64,000 nucleotides of DNA from Dryocola sp031988645 (GCF_051307045.1 NZ_CP150452.1:2170001-2234000); one strand, 5' to 3'; positions 17,465 through 25,914 are shown, numbered from the stretch's first letter. Translations and numbers: made by a program. Notes: generated by a model from the letters alone, not told the origin.

Positions 17465-18401
17465 ATGCAAGAAAATCAACAGGTTAATAAGAAAGAACAG
17501 TACAATCTGAACAAATTACAAAAACGTCTGCGCCGTAACGTTGGTGAGGCTATTGCTGATTACAATATGATTGAAGACGGCGACCGCATTATGGTTTGCC
17601 TCTCCGGCGGTAAAGACAGCTACACCATGCTGGAAATTCTGCGTAACCTGCAGCAAAGCGCCCCAATCAGCTTCAGCCTGGTGGCGGTTAACCTCGATCA
17701 GAAACAGCCCGGCTTCCCGGAGCATATCCTGCCGGCCTATCTGGAGAGCATCGGCGTTGAGTATAAGATTGTCGAAGAGAACACCTACGGCATCGTAAAA
17801 GACAAGATCCCGGAAGGTAAGACTACCTGCTCTTTATGTTCCCGCCTGCGCCGCGGCATTTTATATCGCACGGCCACCGAGCTCGGCGCCACTAAAATCG
17901 CCCTTGGCCCATCACCGTGACGACATCCTGCAAACGCTGTTCCTTAATATGTTCTACGGCGGCAAGATGAAAGGCATGCCGCCGAAGCTGATGAGCGACG
18001 ATGGCAAGCACATCGTTATTCGTCCTCTGGCCTACTGCCGCGAGAAAGACATTGAGCGTTTCGCCACCGCGCGCGAGTACCCAATCATTCCGTGCAACCT
18101 GTGCGGCTCACAGCCTAATCTGCAGCGTCAGGTCATCGGCGAAATGCTGCGCGACTGGGATAAACGCTATCCGGGCCGTATCGAAACCATGTTCAGCGCG
18201 ATGCAAAACGTGGTGCCTTCGCACCTGTGCGATACCGAAATGTTCGACTTCAAAGGCCTTCAGCACGGCGCGGAGGTCGTGGACGGTGGCGATCTGGCGT
18301 TCGATCGTGAAGAGCTGCCGATGCAGCCAATCGGCTGGCAGCCGGAAGAAGACGACAGCGAAACCCCGCTGCAGCGTCTGGACGTGCTGGAAATCAAATA
18401 A
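17465..18401 (+). pseudogene. ttcA: TtcA, tRNA C32 2-thiolase; one-base frameshift as read
   Basis: Iron-sulfur-dependent enzyme that makes 2-thiocytidine at position 32 of tRNA. The PP-loop SGGKDS lies at residues 47-52. The cluster ligands C122 and C125 are in TTCSLCSRL, and the third is in the PCNLCGSQPNLQ motif. The frame breaks after IALG, where GGCCCATCACC (17906-17916) should read GGCCATCACC to give GHHRDD. Removing one C restores 311 residues, the E. coli length. The first 17 codons contain the prophage att core. An extra base in a GGCC run again suggests sequencing error. Confidence 0.92.
17489..17514. other. Prophage attachment site core inside ttcA
   Basis: The 26 bases match, as I recall it, the core used by the E. 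coli Rac prophage in ttcA at 24 of 26 positions, with two changes near the middle. The core begins AAGAAAGAACAG at 17489 and ends CTGAACAA at 17514. It covers codons 9 to 17 of ttcA, so insertion rebuilds the gene's 5' end. I found no second copy to the left, so the other att site has probably been deleted. Confidence 0.75.
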
Positions 18402-18407
18402 GCTTTC

Positions 18408-18430
18408 TCCCTCTCCGTAACGGAGAGGGA
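18408..18430. terminator. Stem-loop between ttcA and the proline-rich gene
   Basis: Perfect ten-base arms TCCCTCTCCG (18408-18417) and CGGAGAGGGA (18421-18430) enclose the loop TAA. It lies between two convergent genes. T-runs are weak on both sides, so it may act as an RNA 3'-end barrier for both. Confidence 0.65.
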
Positions 18431-18435
18431 ACCCT

Positions 18436-18585
18436 TTACATGTGCGGCGGCGGGTCGATGATAGGTTTCGGATCGGGGTCGACAGGTGGATCGGGTATCG
18501 GCTGCGGTTTTGGAATAGGGTCTGGAACCGGCACCGGATCGGTGGGAACCGGGTCGCTCATCAATATGCCTTGGTGATAGGTCAT
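18436..18585 (-). CDS. Proline-rich microprotein, 49 residues
   Basis: A short frame with a very strong ribosome site (AGGAGGAG, then TTT and ATG at 18585). After MTYHQGILMSD it is almost wholly built of Pro, Asp, Val, Lys and Ile in PxP repeats (PVPTDPVPVPDPIPKPQPI). No membrane segment or signal peptide is seen. It would adopt a polyproline-type extended shape. It lies just behind the FnrS terminator on the same strand. I do not recognise a characterised homologue. A longer frame to 18729 runs through fnrS and is rejected. Confidence 0.65.
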   Translation of the reverse strand: MTYHQGILMSDPVPTDPVPVPDPIPKPQPIPDPPVDPDPKPIIDPPPHM

Positions 18586-18636
18586 AAACTCCTCCTGTTT
18601 AGTTCTCCCTTTAAGCATAGACAACAAATCGCAGAC

Positions 18637-18759
18637 AAAAAAAAGCCGACTGTTAAAGTCGGCATCGTACGAATCAATTGTGCTATGCAGTAATTCTAAA
18701 AAAAGGAAGTAAGACAATATGGAGCGCAACGCCCATCGCTTGACGTTGCATTCACCTGC
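18637..18759 (-). ncRNA. fnrS: FnrS, anaerobically induced Hfq-dependent sRNA
   Basis: The minus strand from 18759 begins GCAGGTGAATGCAACGTCAA and continues as the known E. coli FnrS sequence, about 123 nt, almost unchanged. It ends in a strong terminator (arms GCCGACT and AGTCGGC, then eight T, 18637-18663). FnrS is made under oxygen limitation by FNR and ArcA and represses aerobic enzymes such as SodB, MaeA and GpmA with Hfq. In E. coli it also lies beside zntB. A -10-like CAATAT sits seven bases before the start. Confidence 0.93.
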
Positions 18760-18794
18760 AGGAGAGATATTGCCCCTAACGGCGCCAGAGTTTA

Positions 18795-18808
18795 TTGACT
18801 TCGCTCAA
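18795..18808 (-). promoter_or_regulatory. FNR box of the fnrS promoter
   Basis: TTGAC-TTCG-CTCAA on the plus strand (TTGAG-CGAA-GTCAA in the direction of fnrS) fits the FNR consensus TTGAT-N4-ATCAA with one change in each half. It is centred about 42 bp upstream of the fnrS start, the position of class II FNR activation. Confidence 0.8.
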
Positions 18809-18854
18809 ATTAGACGGCCTTTTTTAGCCGCGCCGCTTTTAAAAAGACGAAATT

Positions 18855-19838
18855 TTACAACCATTTACTACGATGTAACCACCAGGCAACACCGCCAATA
18901 AGAACCACCAACATAATGCAGAACAGGCTGAAGCCGAAATGCCACGCCCCGCCCGGAATGCCGCCAAGGTTTACGCCGAACAGGCCGGTAAGAAAGGTGC
19001 TGGGTAAAAACACCATCGCCATCAGCGACATGGTATAGGTTCGCCGCCCCATCGCCTCCTGCATCACCTGCGCGATTTCGTCCGTCATAACCGCCGTACG
19101 GGCTATGCAGGAATCGATTTCATCCAGCCCGCGTCCTAAACGGTCTGAGATATCCTGCATGCGGCGGCGGTTATCATCGCTCATCCAGGACAGCCGCTCG
19201 CTTGATAAACGCGCGTAAACGTCCCGCTGCGGCGCCATATAACGACGCATCACGATCAGCTGCTTGCGCAGCAGCGCCAGGAAACCGCGCGGCGGTATTT
19301 GCTGATCGAGCAGGTTATCTTCGAGATCGATGATTTTGTCATGCAGCTGTTCGATAAATTCGCTGGCGTGATCGGTCAACGCATCGCAAACGTCCACCAG
19401 CCAGCTGCCGCAATCCGTAGGACCGGTGCCCTCATGCAAATCGTTAACCACGTCGTCAAGCGCCAGCACCTGCCGCTGACGCGTAGAGACGATAAGACGT
19501 TCGTCCATATACAGCCGCATAGCGACAAGCTGGTCGGGGCGCTCATCGGTGCTGCCGTTAATGCAGCGCAAGGTGATTAATGTGCCTTCACCGACCCGGG
19601 ACACGCGCGGGCGCAGGCTTTCCCCCGCCAGCGCATCCCGTACATAATTTGGCAGCAGCGGCGTCGTCGCCAGCCACTCTGCGCTGTCACGATTGGTGTA
19701 ATTGAGATGCAGCCAGCATGGATGCTCGCGATCGATGACGGTGTCGCTTGCAATCGGTTTTACGCCGCCCTGCCCGTCCAGCTGCCAGGCGAATACGGCA
19801 TCAGGCACATTGAGCTCGGACCCTTTCATCACTTCCAC
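18855..19838 (-). CDS. zntB: ZntB, zinc transporter of the CorA family
   Basis: Inner-membrane metal transporter, 327 residues. I place the start at the GTG at 19838, behind GGGGGAAAAG. The resulting protein aligns with E. coli ZntB from the first residue and has the same length. A further upstream ATG would add 15 unrelated residues. The large N-terminal cytoplasmic domain holds DQLVAMRLYMDERLIVSTRQ. The C-terminus has two membrane helices (MSLMAMVFLPSTFLTGLFGV), with GVN before LGGIPGG in place of the GMN of CorA. ZntB moves Zn(II), with proton-driven uptake now favoured over the first-proposed efflux. Confidence 0.93.
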   Translation of the reverse strand: MEVMKGSELNVPDAVFAWQLDGQGGVKPIASDTVIDREHPCWLHLNYTNRDSAEWLATTPLLPNYVRDALAGESLRPRVSRVGEGTLITLRCINGSTDERPDQLVAMRLYMDERLIVSTRQRQVLALDDVVNDLHEGTGPTDCGSWLVDVCDALTDHASEFIEQLHDKIIDLEDNLLDQQIPPRGFLALLRKQLIVMRRYMAPQRDVYARLSSERLSWMSDDNRRRMQDISDRLGRGLDEIDSCIARTAVMTDEIAQVMQEAMGRRTYTMSLMAMVFLPSTFLTGLFGVNLGGIPGGAWHFGFSLFCIMLVVLIGGVAWWLHRSKWL

Positions 19839-20038
19839 TTCTTTTCCCCCAACCAGACAAAGACCTCCTGTCAGTCTAGCCATCTTGTTTTGTTAATCAA
19901 CCTGCATCTGTAAGCAAACGTGCTGAATTAATTAAAGAAAAGGCATTTACTCCCGCTTCACCATTAGACAAGATAGCGACACAGGCTACAGTTAATCGCA
20001 AAGCGATATCTCTTATTTACGCGGTTCAGGAGAAGAGT

Positions 20039-21178
20039 TTGTCAGACAGACGTAAAGCATGCCCCGATTTTGACTTGCGCCTCAGCATGATACGCCAGCA
20101 CGCGATCAACGTAAGCGGCATCTGGTTTCTTTGGGTGAATATCCTGTTTTCTGCTTTTATCCTTGGGCGAAATTATTTTTCGCCGCAAAGCCTGGCCGCC
20201 GGACCGCACCATCCCCGGCACCTGCTGGAAGTTTCAATGGTGCTGGTGCTGGCCATCTCCGCGGCGGTTATATTTATTCTGCGCATGGCACCCGACCAGC
20301 AGGCGCCCTGGCTGAGCAAACTGACGCACGGGACGATGATGTGCCTCAGCGGGCTCTGGGCGCTGTGTTTCTACGTCTTTATCGCCAGCGGCGACGTGAG
20401 GATTGTTTTTCCGTTCTCGGCGCTGCTTATTTTTACCGCGCTGATTTCGCTGTACTTTGACGGGCGCGTGCTGCTCAGCTTTACCCTGCCGATTTGGCTG
20501 GTGATTCTGATATGTAACTTCGTCTATCCTTCCACGCTCACCGCTTTGAACGCGATCTTATACGTGCTGATGGCGGCGCTGTTTGAGTCAGGAAGGCGAA
20601 CGCTGCGCAGCTGGTTTGTGCTCGCCATTCGTCGCGAGCAGGAAAATGTCGACTTAATAAGCCAGCTAAAGCTGCTGGCCAACCGGGACCCGCTGACCGG
20701 CATCGCCAACAGGCGCGCATTCCAGCTACTGCTGGATAAAGAGATTCAACGCCTGCAGCAAACCCATGCTGAACTTGCGCTCATCATGCTCGATGTCGAC
20801 CACTTCAAGAAGTACAACGACAGCTACGGCCATCAGGCGGGAGATGAATGCCTGATAAAGGTTGCGCGCTGCCTGGAAAGCGCGGCGCGCAACGGTCAGG
20901 ATATGGTGGCGCGTTTTGGCGGCGAAGAGTTCATTATGCTGCTGCCGGACACCTCACGACAGCAGGCGGAGGCGATTGCGGAACGAATAAAAATGAACCT
21001 GCAGGAGCTGGGTATGGAGCATAAAAGCTCTTCCGTCTCTCCCTTCGTAACGTTAAGCCAGGGCATCGCCAGCGGCGTGCAGGGCTCCTCGGCCATTCGG
21101 CTTATCGCCGAAGCCGATGCGGCGCTCTATCAGGCAAAAAATGCGGGGAGAAACCGCTGGCATTATTATTCCGGCTAG
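20039..21178 (+). CDS. Membrane-bound diguanylate cyclase (GGDEF)
   Basis: Likely makes cyclic di-GMP. Residues about 25-185 contain five or six hydrophobic segments forming a membrane sensor domain. The GGDEF domain spans about 205-375, with DPLTGIANRRAF and LDVDHFKKYNDSYGH, and an intact A-site GGEEF at 294-298. The inhibitory I-site (RxxD, five residues ahead) reads NGQD, so product inhibition may be lost. Translation probably starts at TTG 20039 behind CAGGAGAAG; ATG 20087 is the alternative. E. coli has the PAS-type cyclase dgcM in this place beside zntB, so the protein differs although the enzyme class is the same. It ends 4 bp into ybiI, convergently. Confidence 0.85.
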   Translation: MSDRRKACPDFDLRLSMIRQHAINVSGIWFLWVNILFSAFILGRNYFSPQSLAAGPHHPRHLLEVSMVLVLAISAAVIFILRMAPDQQAPWLSKLTHGTMMCLSGLWALCFYVFIASGDVRIVFPFSALLIFTALISLYFDGRVLLSFTLPIWLVILICNFVYPSTLTALNAILYVLMAALFESGRRTLRSWFVLAIRREQENVDLISQLKLLANRDPLTGIANRRAFQLLLDKEIQRLQQTHAELALIMLDVDHFKKYNDSYGHQAGDECLIKVARCLESAARNGQDMVARFGGEEFIMLLPDTSRQQAEAIAERIKMNLQELGMEHKSSSVSPFVTLSQGIASGVQGSSAIRLIAEADAALYQAKNAGRNRWHYYSG

Positions 21179-21441
21179 CGCAGCTGGCTGTCTTTCGAGC
21201 CGCGGCGGTTATAGCCGGAGAAAGTGGCCCTGCGGGCGTCCTCTTCCTGCTGGCATTTTACGCACAGCCGCACGCCGGGAATCGCTTTACGACGTTGTTC
21301 AGGGATAGGCTCCCCGCACTCTTCGCAGTGCGTGAGGCTTTCCCCTTTTGGTAATTCGCTGCGCGCGCGGGCAACGGCATCGTCTATCGTGCTGTCAATC
21401 TGCTCCTGCACCGCGTCGTCATGTGCCCAGCCTGATGCCAT
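21175..21441 (-). CDS. ybiI: YbiI, DksA/TraR-type zinc-finger protein
   Basis: An 88-residue protein with a four-cysteine zinc finger: CEEC and CVKC spaced by 17 residues (CEECGEPIPEQRRKAIPGVR followed by LCVKC). It begins MASGWAHDDAV and ends GYNRRGSKDSQLR, both as in E. coli YbiI. It lacks the long coiled coil of DksA, so whether it reaches the RNA polymerase secondary channel is unknown. Its stop overlaps the stop of the cyclase gene. Confidence 0.9.
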   Translation of the reverse strand: MASGWAHDDAVQEQIDSTIDDAVARARSELPKGESLTHCEECGEPIPEQRRKAIPGVRLCVKCQQEEDARRATFSGYNRRGSKDSQLR

Positions 21442-21547
21442 TTGTCACCTCGTGTGGCTATCAAAGGGATTAAAAGACAATTATAGCCTTTCCTGGCGGG
21501 GTTCTTTAGTATGCTCCGTTAATCACACTCAGCCCCTGAAGGAAAAA

Positions 21548-21646
21548 ATGAAAATAGGCATCCTCTTTCCGATAGCGATTATCATCTCGGCGATTGTTTT
21601 TATTACCTGGTTTATTGTTGGCGGCTATGCGACGTCGGCAGGTTAA
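21548..21646 (+). CDS. yoaK: YoaK-like 32-residue membrane peptide
   Basis: MKIGILFPIAIIISAIVFIT followed by WFIVGGYATSAG forms one membrane helix and a short Gly-rich tail, nearly identical to the E. coli small membrane protein YoaK. The ribosome site GAAGGAAAAA precedes the ATG. Function is unknown. It stands alone between ybiI and mppA. Confidence 0.75.
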   Translation: MKIGILFPIAIIISAIVFITWFIVGGYATSAG

Positions 21647-21648
21647 AA

Positions 21649-21672
21649 GGCTCATGTAAAATTACATGAGCC
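21649..21672. terminator. Terminator of mppA, possibly bidirectional
   Basis: Eleven-base arms GGCTCATGTAA (21649-21659) and TTACATGAGCC (21662-21672). On the minus strand a TTTT run follows, so it mainly ends mppA. It also lies just behind the small membrane-peptide gene on the plus strand. Confidence 0.75.
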
Positions 21673-21694
21673 CGGGGAGGTAAAAATTTTATGC

Positions 21695-23314
21695 CTAGTG
21701 CGCCAGGATATACATCGTGCGGCTGTAGGCCATATCTTCCGGGTTGTTGATCGGATACCCCTTCAGCCACGGCTTGATCAGGCGGCCGTTGGTGTACTGA
21801 TAAACCGGGGCGATAGGCGCCTGTTCCTGGATGATTCTTTCCGCCTGGTTATAGTATTTATTGCGTTCAGCCTCCGACACCTGCTGGCTTGCCTGCGTCA
21901 TTACCTTGTCATAGGCCGGTGAATTAAAGCGCGCGATATTGCCGCTGTGCGTTGAGGTCATCAGCGACAGGAAGGTCGAAGGCTCGTTGTAATCCCCTAT
22001 CCAGTTGGCGCGAATCACATCGAAATTGCCGCTATGCCGGCTGTCGATATAGGTTTTCCACTCCTGGTTTTGTAATTTCACCTCGACGCCAAGGTTTTTC
22101 TTCCACATGGAGGCCACCGCAATGGCTATTTTCTGGTGGTTTTCCGAGGTGTTATACAGCAGCGAGAGCTTAAGCGGCTTACTGGCGTCATAGCCTGCCG
22201 CGCGCAGCAGCGTCTTCGCCTGCGCGTTCAGCTCCGCCTGGCTCATCTGCTCAAACGGCGAAGGATCGGGCTTAAAGCCCGCCGTGACGTCCGGCGTAAA
22301 GCGCCAGGCTGGTTTTTCGCCGGTCCCCAGCACCTTCTCCGCCAGCAACCTGCGGTCGATGGTCATGCTCAACGCAAGGCGGACCCGCGCATCCGCGGTG
22401 GGGCCTTTTTGCGTATTGAAGGCGTAATAATAGGTGCCGAGCTGCTGCGGCGTGTAAACCTGGTCGGGAATATCCTTCTTCAGCTTCTGGTACATGATTT
22501 TCGGGAAGGATTCCGTGATATCAATGTCGCCTGCCAGGTAGCGTTTGGTTGCCGCGGTTTCCTGGTTAATAGGGATAAAGGTTACTTTGGTCAGGACGGT
22601 CTTGCCGTTATCCCAGTAGCTTTTATTCGGCGTTAATACCAGCTTTTCGTTTACCACGCGCTCGGCCAGGGTAAAGGCGCCGTTGCCAACGAGATTGCCG
22701 GGCTTAATCCAGTCCGGCCCCAGCTTTTCCACCGTGGCTTTGGGAACCGGATAGAGCGAGAAGTTCGCCGTCAGGCTCGGAAAATAGGCTACCGGCCTGT
22801 CGAGCTGAACGCGCAGCGTGTGGGCATCGACCGCCGTTACGCCCAGCTTATCCGCGGGCATTTTGCCATCGATGATGGCCTGGGCATTGGTGATGCCCGC
22901 AAGGTCCGCAAACCAGGCAAACGGAGAGGTATTTGCCGGATCGACCAGGCGCTGCCAGCTGTAAACGAAATCCTCCGCGGTGACCGGGGAGCCGTCAGAC
23001 CAGCGGGCATCGTCACGCAGGGTAAAGGTCCAGGTGCGGTTATCATTACTGCGCCATTTTGTCGCGACCCCCGGAATCAGTTCGCCTTTCTCATTCTCAT
23101 TCACCAGGCCTTCGAAAAGATCGCGGATGACCTGGATTTCCGGCAGGCCGACCGCTTTAGCGGGATCTAATGACGCAGGCTCATCCTTAATATGACGCAC
23201 CAGCTCCTGATTGGGCGCAAGCCGGGTCCCGGCAGGTACGTCCGCCGCCCGGGCCGTCGAAAAAGTGCAGGCTACGGCCAGCGCGCAGCAGGTAATACGA
23301 AAAGTTTTTTTCAT
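21695..23314 (-). CDS. mppA: MppA, periplasmic murein-peptide-binding protein
   Basis: OppA-family solute-binding protein, 539 residues, with a signal peptide ending at about residue 24 (TFSTARA before ADVPAG). It shows the family start QELVRHIKDEPASLDPAKAV and the body WTFTLRDDARWSDGSPVTAEDFVYSW. MppA binds L-Ala-gamma-D-Glu-meso-Dap released from cell wall and passes it to the Opp permease. mpaA and ycjG, which process this peptide further, follow on the right. Plain OppA is the alternative, but this linkage is the MppA one. Confidence 0.88.
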   Translation of the reverse strand: MKKTFRITCCALAVACTFSTARAADVPAGTRLAPNQELVRHIKDEPASLDPAKAVGLPEIQVIRDLFEGLVNENEKGELIPGVATKWRSNDNRTWTFTLRDDARWSDGSPVTAEDFVYSWQRLVDPANTSPFAWFADLAGITNAQAIIDGKMPADKLGVTAVDAHTLRVQLDRPVAYFPSLTANFSLYPVPKATVEKLGPDWIKPGNLVGNGAFTLAERVVNEKLVLTPNKSYWDNGKTVLTKVTFIPINQETAATKRYLAGDIDITESFPKIMYQKLKKDIPDQVYTPQQLGTYYYAFNTQKGPTADARVRLALSMTIDRRLLAEKVLGTGEKPAWRFTPDVTAGFKPDPSPFEQMSQAELNAQAKTLLRAAGYDASKPLKLSLLYNTSENHQKIAIAVASMWKKNLGVEVKLQNQEWKTYIDSRHSGNFDVIRANWIGDYNEPSTFLSLMTSTHSGNIARFNSPAYDKVMTQASQQVSEAERNKYYNQAERIIQEQAPIAPVYQYTNGRLIKPWLKGYPINNPEDMAYSRTMYILAH

Positions 23315-23580
23315 CAGTTACCTTAAGAGTACTTTCGGCGTTAAGCGCACGCCTGTCATTGAGAGGAAATGAAGCGCAATTGCTTGTTTTGACAATCAGA
23401 AAAGCAAACAACATGCCGCAATGCAACCGCCGGAGCCAATTAAATTCTTATAACTTGAGCGCGGTCATCGTCACCGGACGCTCGGGCCGGTGAACGACAA
23501 GGCAGCCGGTTGTTTCAGATGAGATTTTTGCTAAACACTGCTATTAATGTTGCAACCATTCGACTTGTATAAGGATTTCT

Positions 23581-24288
23581 ATGCCAGGTCATCGCCCTCG
23601 CCCACAGCGCGGTCATCTGCCTTCGGGCAGCGAGCGCTACGGTAAGTCTGTTTTTGGCGCGCCTTTGCTGTGGTTCCCGGCAAGCCCGAGCGAGACGCGC
23701 AGCGGTTTGATCATTGCCGGAACGCACGGTGATGAAAACGCGGCGGTAGTCACGCTTTCCTGCGCACTGCGCACGCTTGAGTCAAAATACCGCCGTCATC
23801 ACGTTGTGCTGGCGGTCAATCCGGATGGCTGCCAGCTTGGCCTGCGCGCCAACGCCAACGGCGTCGACCTGAACCGTAATTTTCCCTCGGCAAACTGGAA
23901 GGCGGGCGAAACGGTCTACCGCTGGAACAGCAGCGCCGAGCAGCGCGACGTGGTGTTATCGACCGGCGAAAAACCCGGCTCCGAGCCGGAAACCGCGGCC
24001 CTGTGCCGGCTGATTCACTCGCTGCAGCCGGCCTGGGTCGTTTCCTTTCACGATCCTCTCGGCTGCATTGAAGATCCCGCTAATTCTCTGCTGGGCAACT
24101 GGCTGGCGCAGGCCTTTGCGCTGCCGCTGGTAACGAGCGTCGGCTATGAAACGCCGGGCTCTTTTGGCAGCTGGTGCGCGGATCTTAATCTGCCGTGCAT
24201 CACGGCAGAATTTCCGCCCGTTTCGGCCGACGAAGCCTGCGAGCGTTACCTTGACGCGATGATGGGGCTACTGCACTGGCATCGATAG
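23581..24288 (+). CDS. mpaA: MpaA, murein peptide amidase A
   Basis: M14-family zinc carboxypeptidase, 235 residues, cytoplasmic. It cuts the gamma-D-Glu-Dap bond of imported murein tripeptide. Zinc ligands are H49 and E52 in AGTHGDEN and the later His in VVSFHDPLG. The catalytic Glu lies near the end in CITAEFPP. NPDGCQLGLRANANGVDLNR is typical of the family. It is read towards ycjG, which acts on the L-Ala-D-Glu product. Confidence 0.92.
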   Translation: MPGHRPRPQRGHLPSGSERYGKSVFGAPLLWFPASPSETRSGLIIAGTHGDENAAVVTLSCALRTLESKYRRHHVVLAVNPDGCQLGLRANANGVDLNRNFPSANWKAGETVYRWNSSAEQRDVVLSTGEKPGSEPETAALCRLIHSLQPAWVVSFHDPLGCIEDPANSLLGNWLAQAFALPLVTSVGYETPGSFGSWCADLNLPCITAEFPPVSADEACERYLDAMMGLLHWHR

Positions 24289-24295
24289 CCGTCCG

Positions 24296-25261
24296 TTAAG
24301 GATAAAGTTTTCCATTTTCGAAATGCAGGGCCGGCTCGACATCCACCGCCAGCCACGTCGGCCCATCCAGGTCGGCGAAGCGGACAATCGCCGCCAGCGG
24401 CAACGCGGCGGCGATGGCGCGGGAAGTACAAAGCATGCAGCCAAGCATCACATCAAAGCCCTGCTCGCGCGCCGCCTGCGTTAAAGCCAGCGCCTCGGTC
24501 AGGCCGCCGGTTTTATCCAGCTTGACGTTCACTATTTCATAGCGCCCCTTCAGCGCGGCCAGGCTTTCACGCGTGTGGCAGCTTTCATCAGCGCAAATCG
24601 GCAGCGGATGGATGAAGTTTGCCAGCGCGCTGTCCTCACCGGCGGGAAGAGGCTGTTCGAGCATCGCAACGTTTAAATCGGCCAGCAGCTGGCAGCGCGC
24701 GGCTAAGCCTTCGCTGCGCCAGGCTTCGTTGGCGTCGACGATCAGCACGGCTTCCGGCACCGCGGCGCGAATGGCCACCATGCGTTCGGTAATCAGACGA
24801 TCGTCGAGCTTCACCTTCAGCAAACGTGCGCCCTTGCGCCACAGTAACGCGGCGGCGTCGGCCATCTGTTCAGGTGAACCAATGCTCACCGTCTGCGCGG
24901 TGGTTATCATCTCCGGCAGTTCGATGCCGGCAAGATGTGAAACGGAAGCGCCATTACGCCGCGCTTCCAAATCCCATAATGCGCTGTCCACTGCGTTACG
25001 CGCGGCTCCCGCCGGCAAGGCCCGCTGCAGCTCTTCGCGCGTCATCCCAAGCTCCAGCTGCGGGATTAGCGTAGCGATCTGCGCCAGCACCGAGGCCTCG
25101 CTTTCGCCGTAGCGCGGATAAGGCGTACATTCCCCGACGGCTTTGATGCCGTCTTCTTCGAGTTCAACCACCACCACGGCCGCCTCGCTGCGCGTGCCGC
25201 GCGAGATGACAAAGGGCGTATGTAACGGCCATGCTTCCTGATAAACCTTAACTGTTCTCAT
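24296..25261 (-). CDS. ycjG: YcjG, L-Ala-D/L-Glu epimerase
   Basis: Enolase-superfamily enzyme of murein recycling, 321 residues from MRTVKVYQEA, the E. coli length. An ATG 15 bp upstream is not conserved. Catalytic lysine pair: KVKL at about residue 150 and the lysine of NVKLDKTGG. Metal ligands are in LIVDANEAW, MLEQPLP and PICADES. It converts L-Ala-D-Glu to L-Ala-L-Glu for peptidase breakdown. It converges on mpaA with 7 bp between the stops. Confidence 0.92.
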   Translation of the reverse strand: MRTVKVYQEAWPLHTPFVISRGTRSEAAVVVVELEEDGIKAVGECTPYPRYGESEASVLAQIATLIPQLELGMTREELQRALPAGAARNAVDSALWDLEARRNGASVSHLAGIELPEMITTAQTVSIGSPEQMADAAALLWRKGARLLKVKLDDRLITERMVAIRAAVPEAVLIVDANEAWRSEGLAARCQLLADLNVAMLEQPLPAGEDSALANFIHPLPICADESCHTRESLAALKGRYEIVNVKLDKTGGLTEALALTQAAREQGFDVMLGCMLCTSRAIAAALPLAAIVRFADLDGPTWLAVDVEPALHFENGKLYP

Positions 25262-25401
25262 TATTAACCTTGTCAACGGGGGTTTTTGCTCAGTATAGGA
25301 GTGAACACTTTTACGTGCAGTATCAGTTTTTTATATTCAACCGGTGAATCCTGGAATACACTGCATGCGGCGTTAATTATATGTAAAAAGGAAAATCAAA
25401 C

Positions 25402-25908
25402 ATGTCACAACTCGTTCATTTCCAGGGCAACCCGGTTGCGGTTGCAGGTCAAATCCCACAGGCCGGCAGCAAAGCCGCGGCCTTCTCGCTGGTCGCAAAA
25501 GATCTCTCTGACGTTGCGCTGAGCCAGTTCGCGGGCAAACGTAAAGTGCTGAACATTTTCCCAAGCATCGACACCGGCGTTTGCGCCGCGTCCGTGCGTA
25601 AATTCAACCAGCTGGCGACCGAGCTGGATAACACCGTGGTTCTGTGCGTCTCCGCCGACCTGCCGTTCGCCCAGTCCCGCTTCTGCGGCGCGGAAGGCCT
25701 GAGCAACGTTATCACCCTGTCCACCCTGCGTAACCCTGAGTTCCAGCAGGCTTACGGCGTAGGCATCGCCGAAGGCGCGTTAAAAGGCCTGACGGCTCGC
25801 GCGGTCATTGTGATCGACGAAAAGGATGAGGTGGTATTCAGCCAGTTAGTGAACGAAATTACTAACGAGCCGGATTACGCCGCGGCGCTGGAAGCCCTGA
25901 AGGCTTAA
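25402..25908 (+). CDS. tpx: Tpx, lipid-hydroperoxide-preferring thiol peroxidase
   Basis: Atypical two-cysteine peroxiredoxin, 168 residues. The peroxidatic cysteine is C61 in DTGVCAASVRKF and the resolving cysteine is C95 in SRFCGAEG. In E. coli it reduces alkyl hydroperoxides using thioredoxin. The codon pattern is strongly biased, as for an abundant protein. A dedicated terminator follows. Confidence 0.95.
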   Translation: MSQLVHFQGNPVAVAGQIPQAGSKAAAFSLVAKDLSDVALSQFAGKRKVLNIFPSIDTGVCAASVRKFNQLATELDNTVVLCVSADLPFAQSRFCGAEGLSNVITLSTLRNPEFQQAYGVGIAEGALKGLTARAVIVIDEKDEVVFSQLVNEITNEPDYAAALEALKA

Positions 25909-25914
25909 GGTGTG

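Larger units (their letters stand above)
12141..17514. mobile_element. Decayed prophage integrated at ttcA (Rac-type site)
   Basis: The segment holds broken pieces of a tailed phage: capsid, scaffold, minor head protein, DnaB-type helicase and a Rac-type integrase C-terminus. The integrase fragment ends 45 bp before ttcA. The ttcA 5' end carries the att core used by the Rac prophage of E. coli. Most fragments are on the minus strand and all lack large parts. Cargo is AT-rich: a NACHT NTPase and an unknown membrane-anchored protein. No tail, lysis or repressor genes remain. The left end is placed at the terminator after the IIB gene because no second att copy was found. Confidence 0.85.

Noticed and set aside
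18586..18729. Upstream extension of the proline-rich frame
   Set aside because: It runs through the fnrS gene and terminator. A strong ribosome site marks the later start at 18585.
23471..23493. Stem TCACCGG / CCGGTGA between mppA and mpaA
   Set aside because: Short arms, a long loop, no T-run and a position upstream of two divergent genes. Not convincing as terminator or operator.
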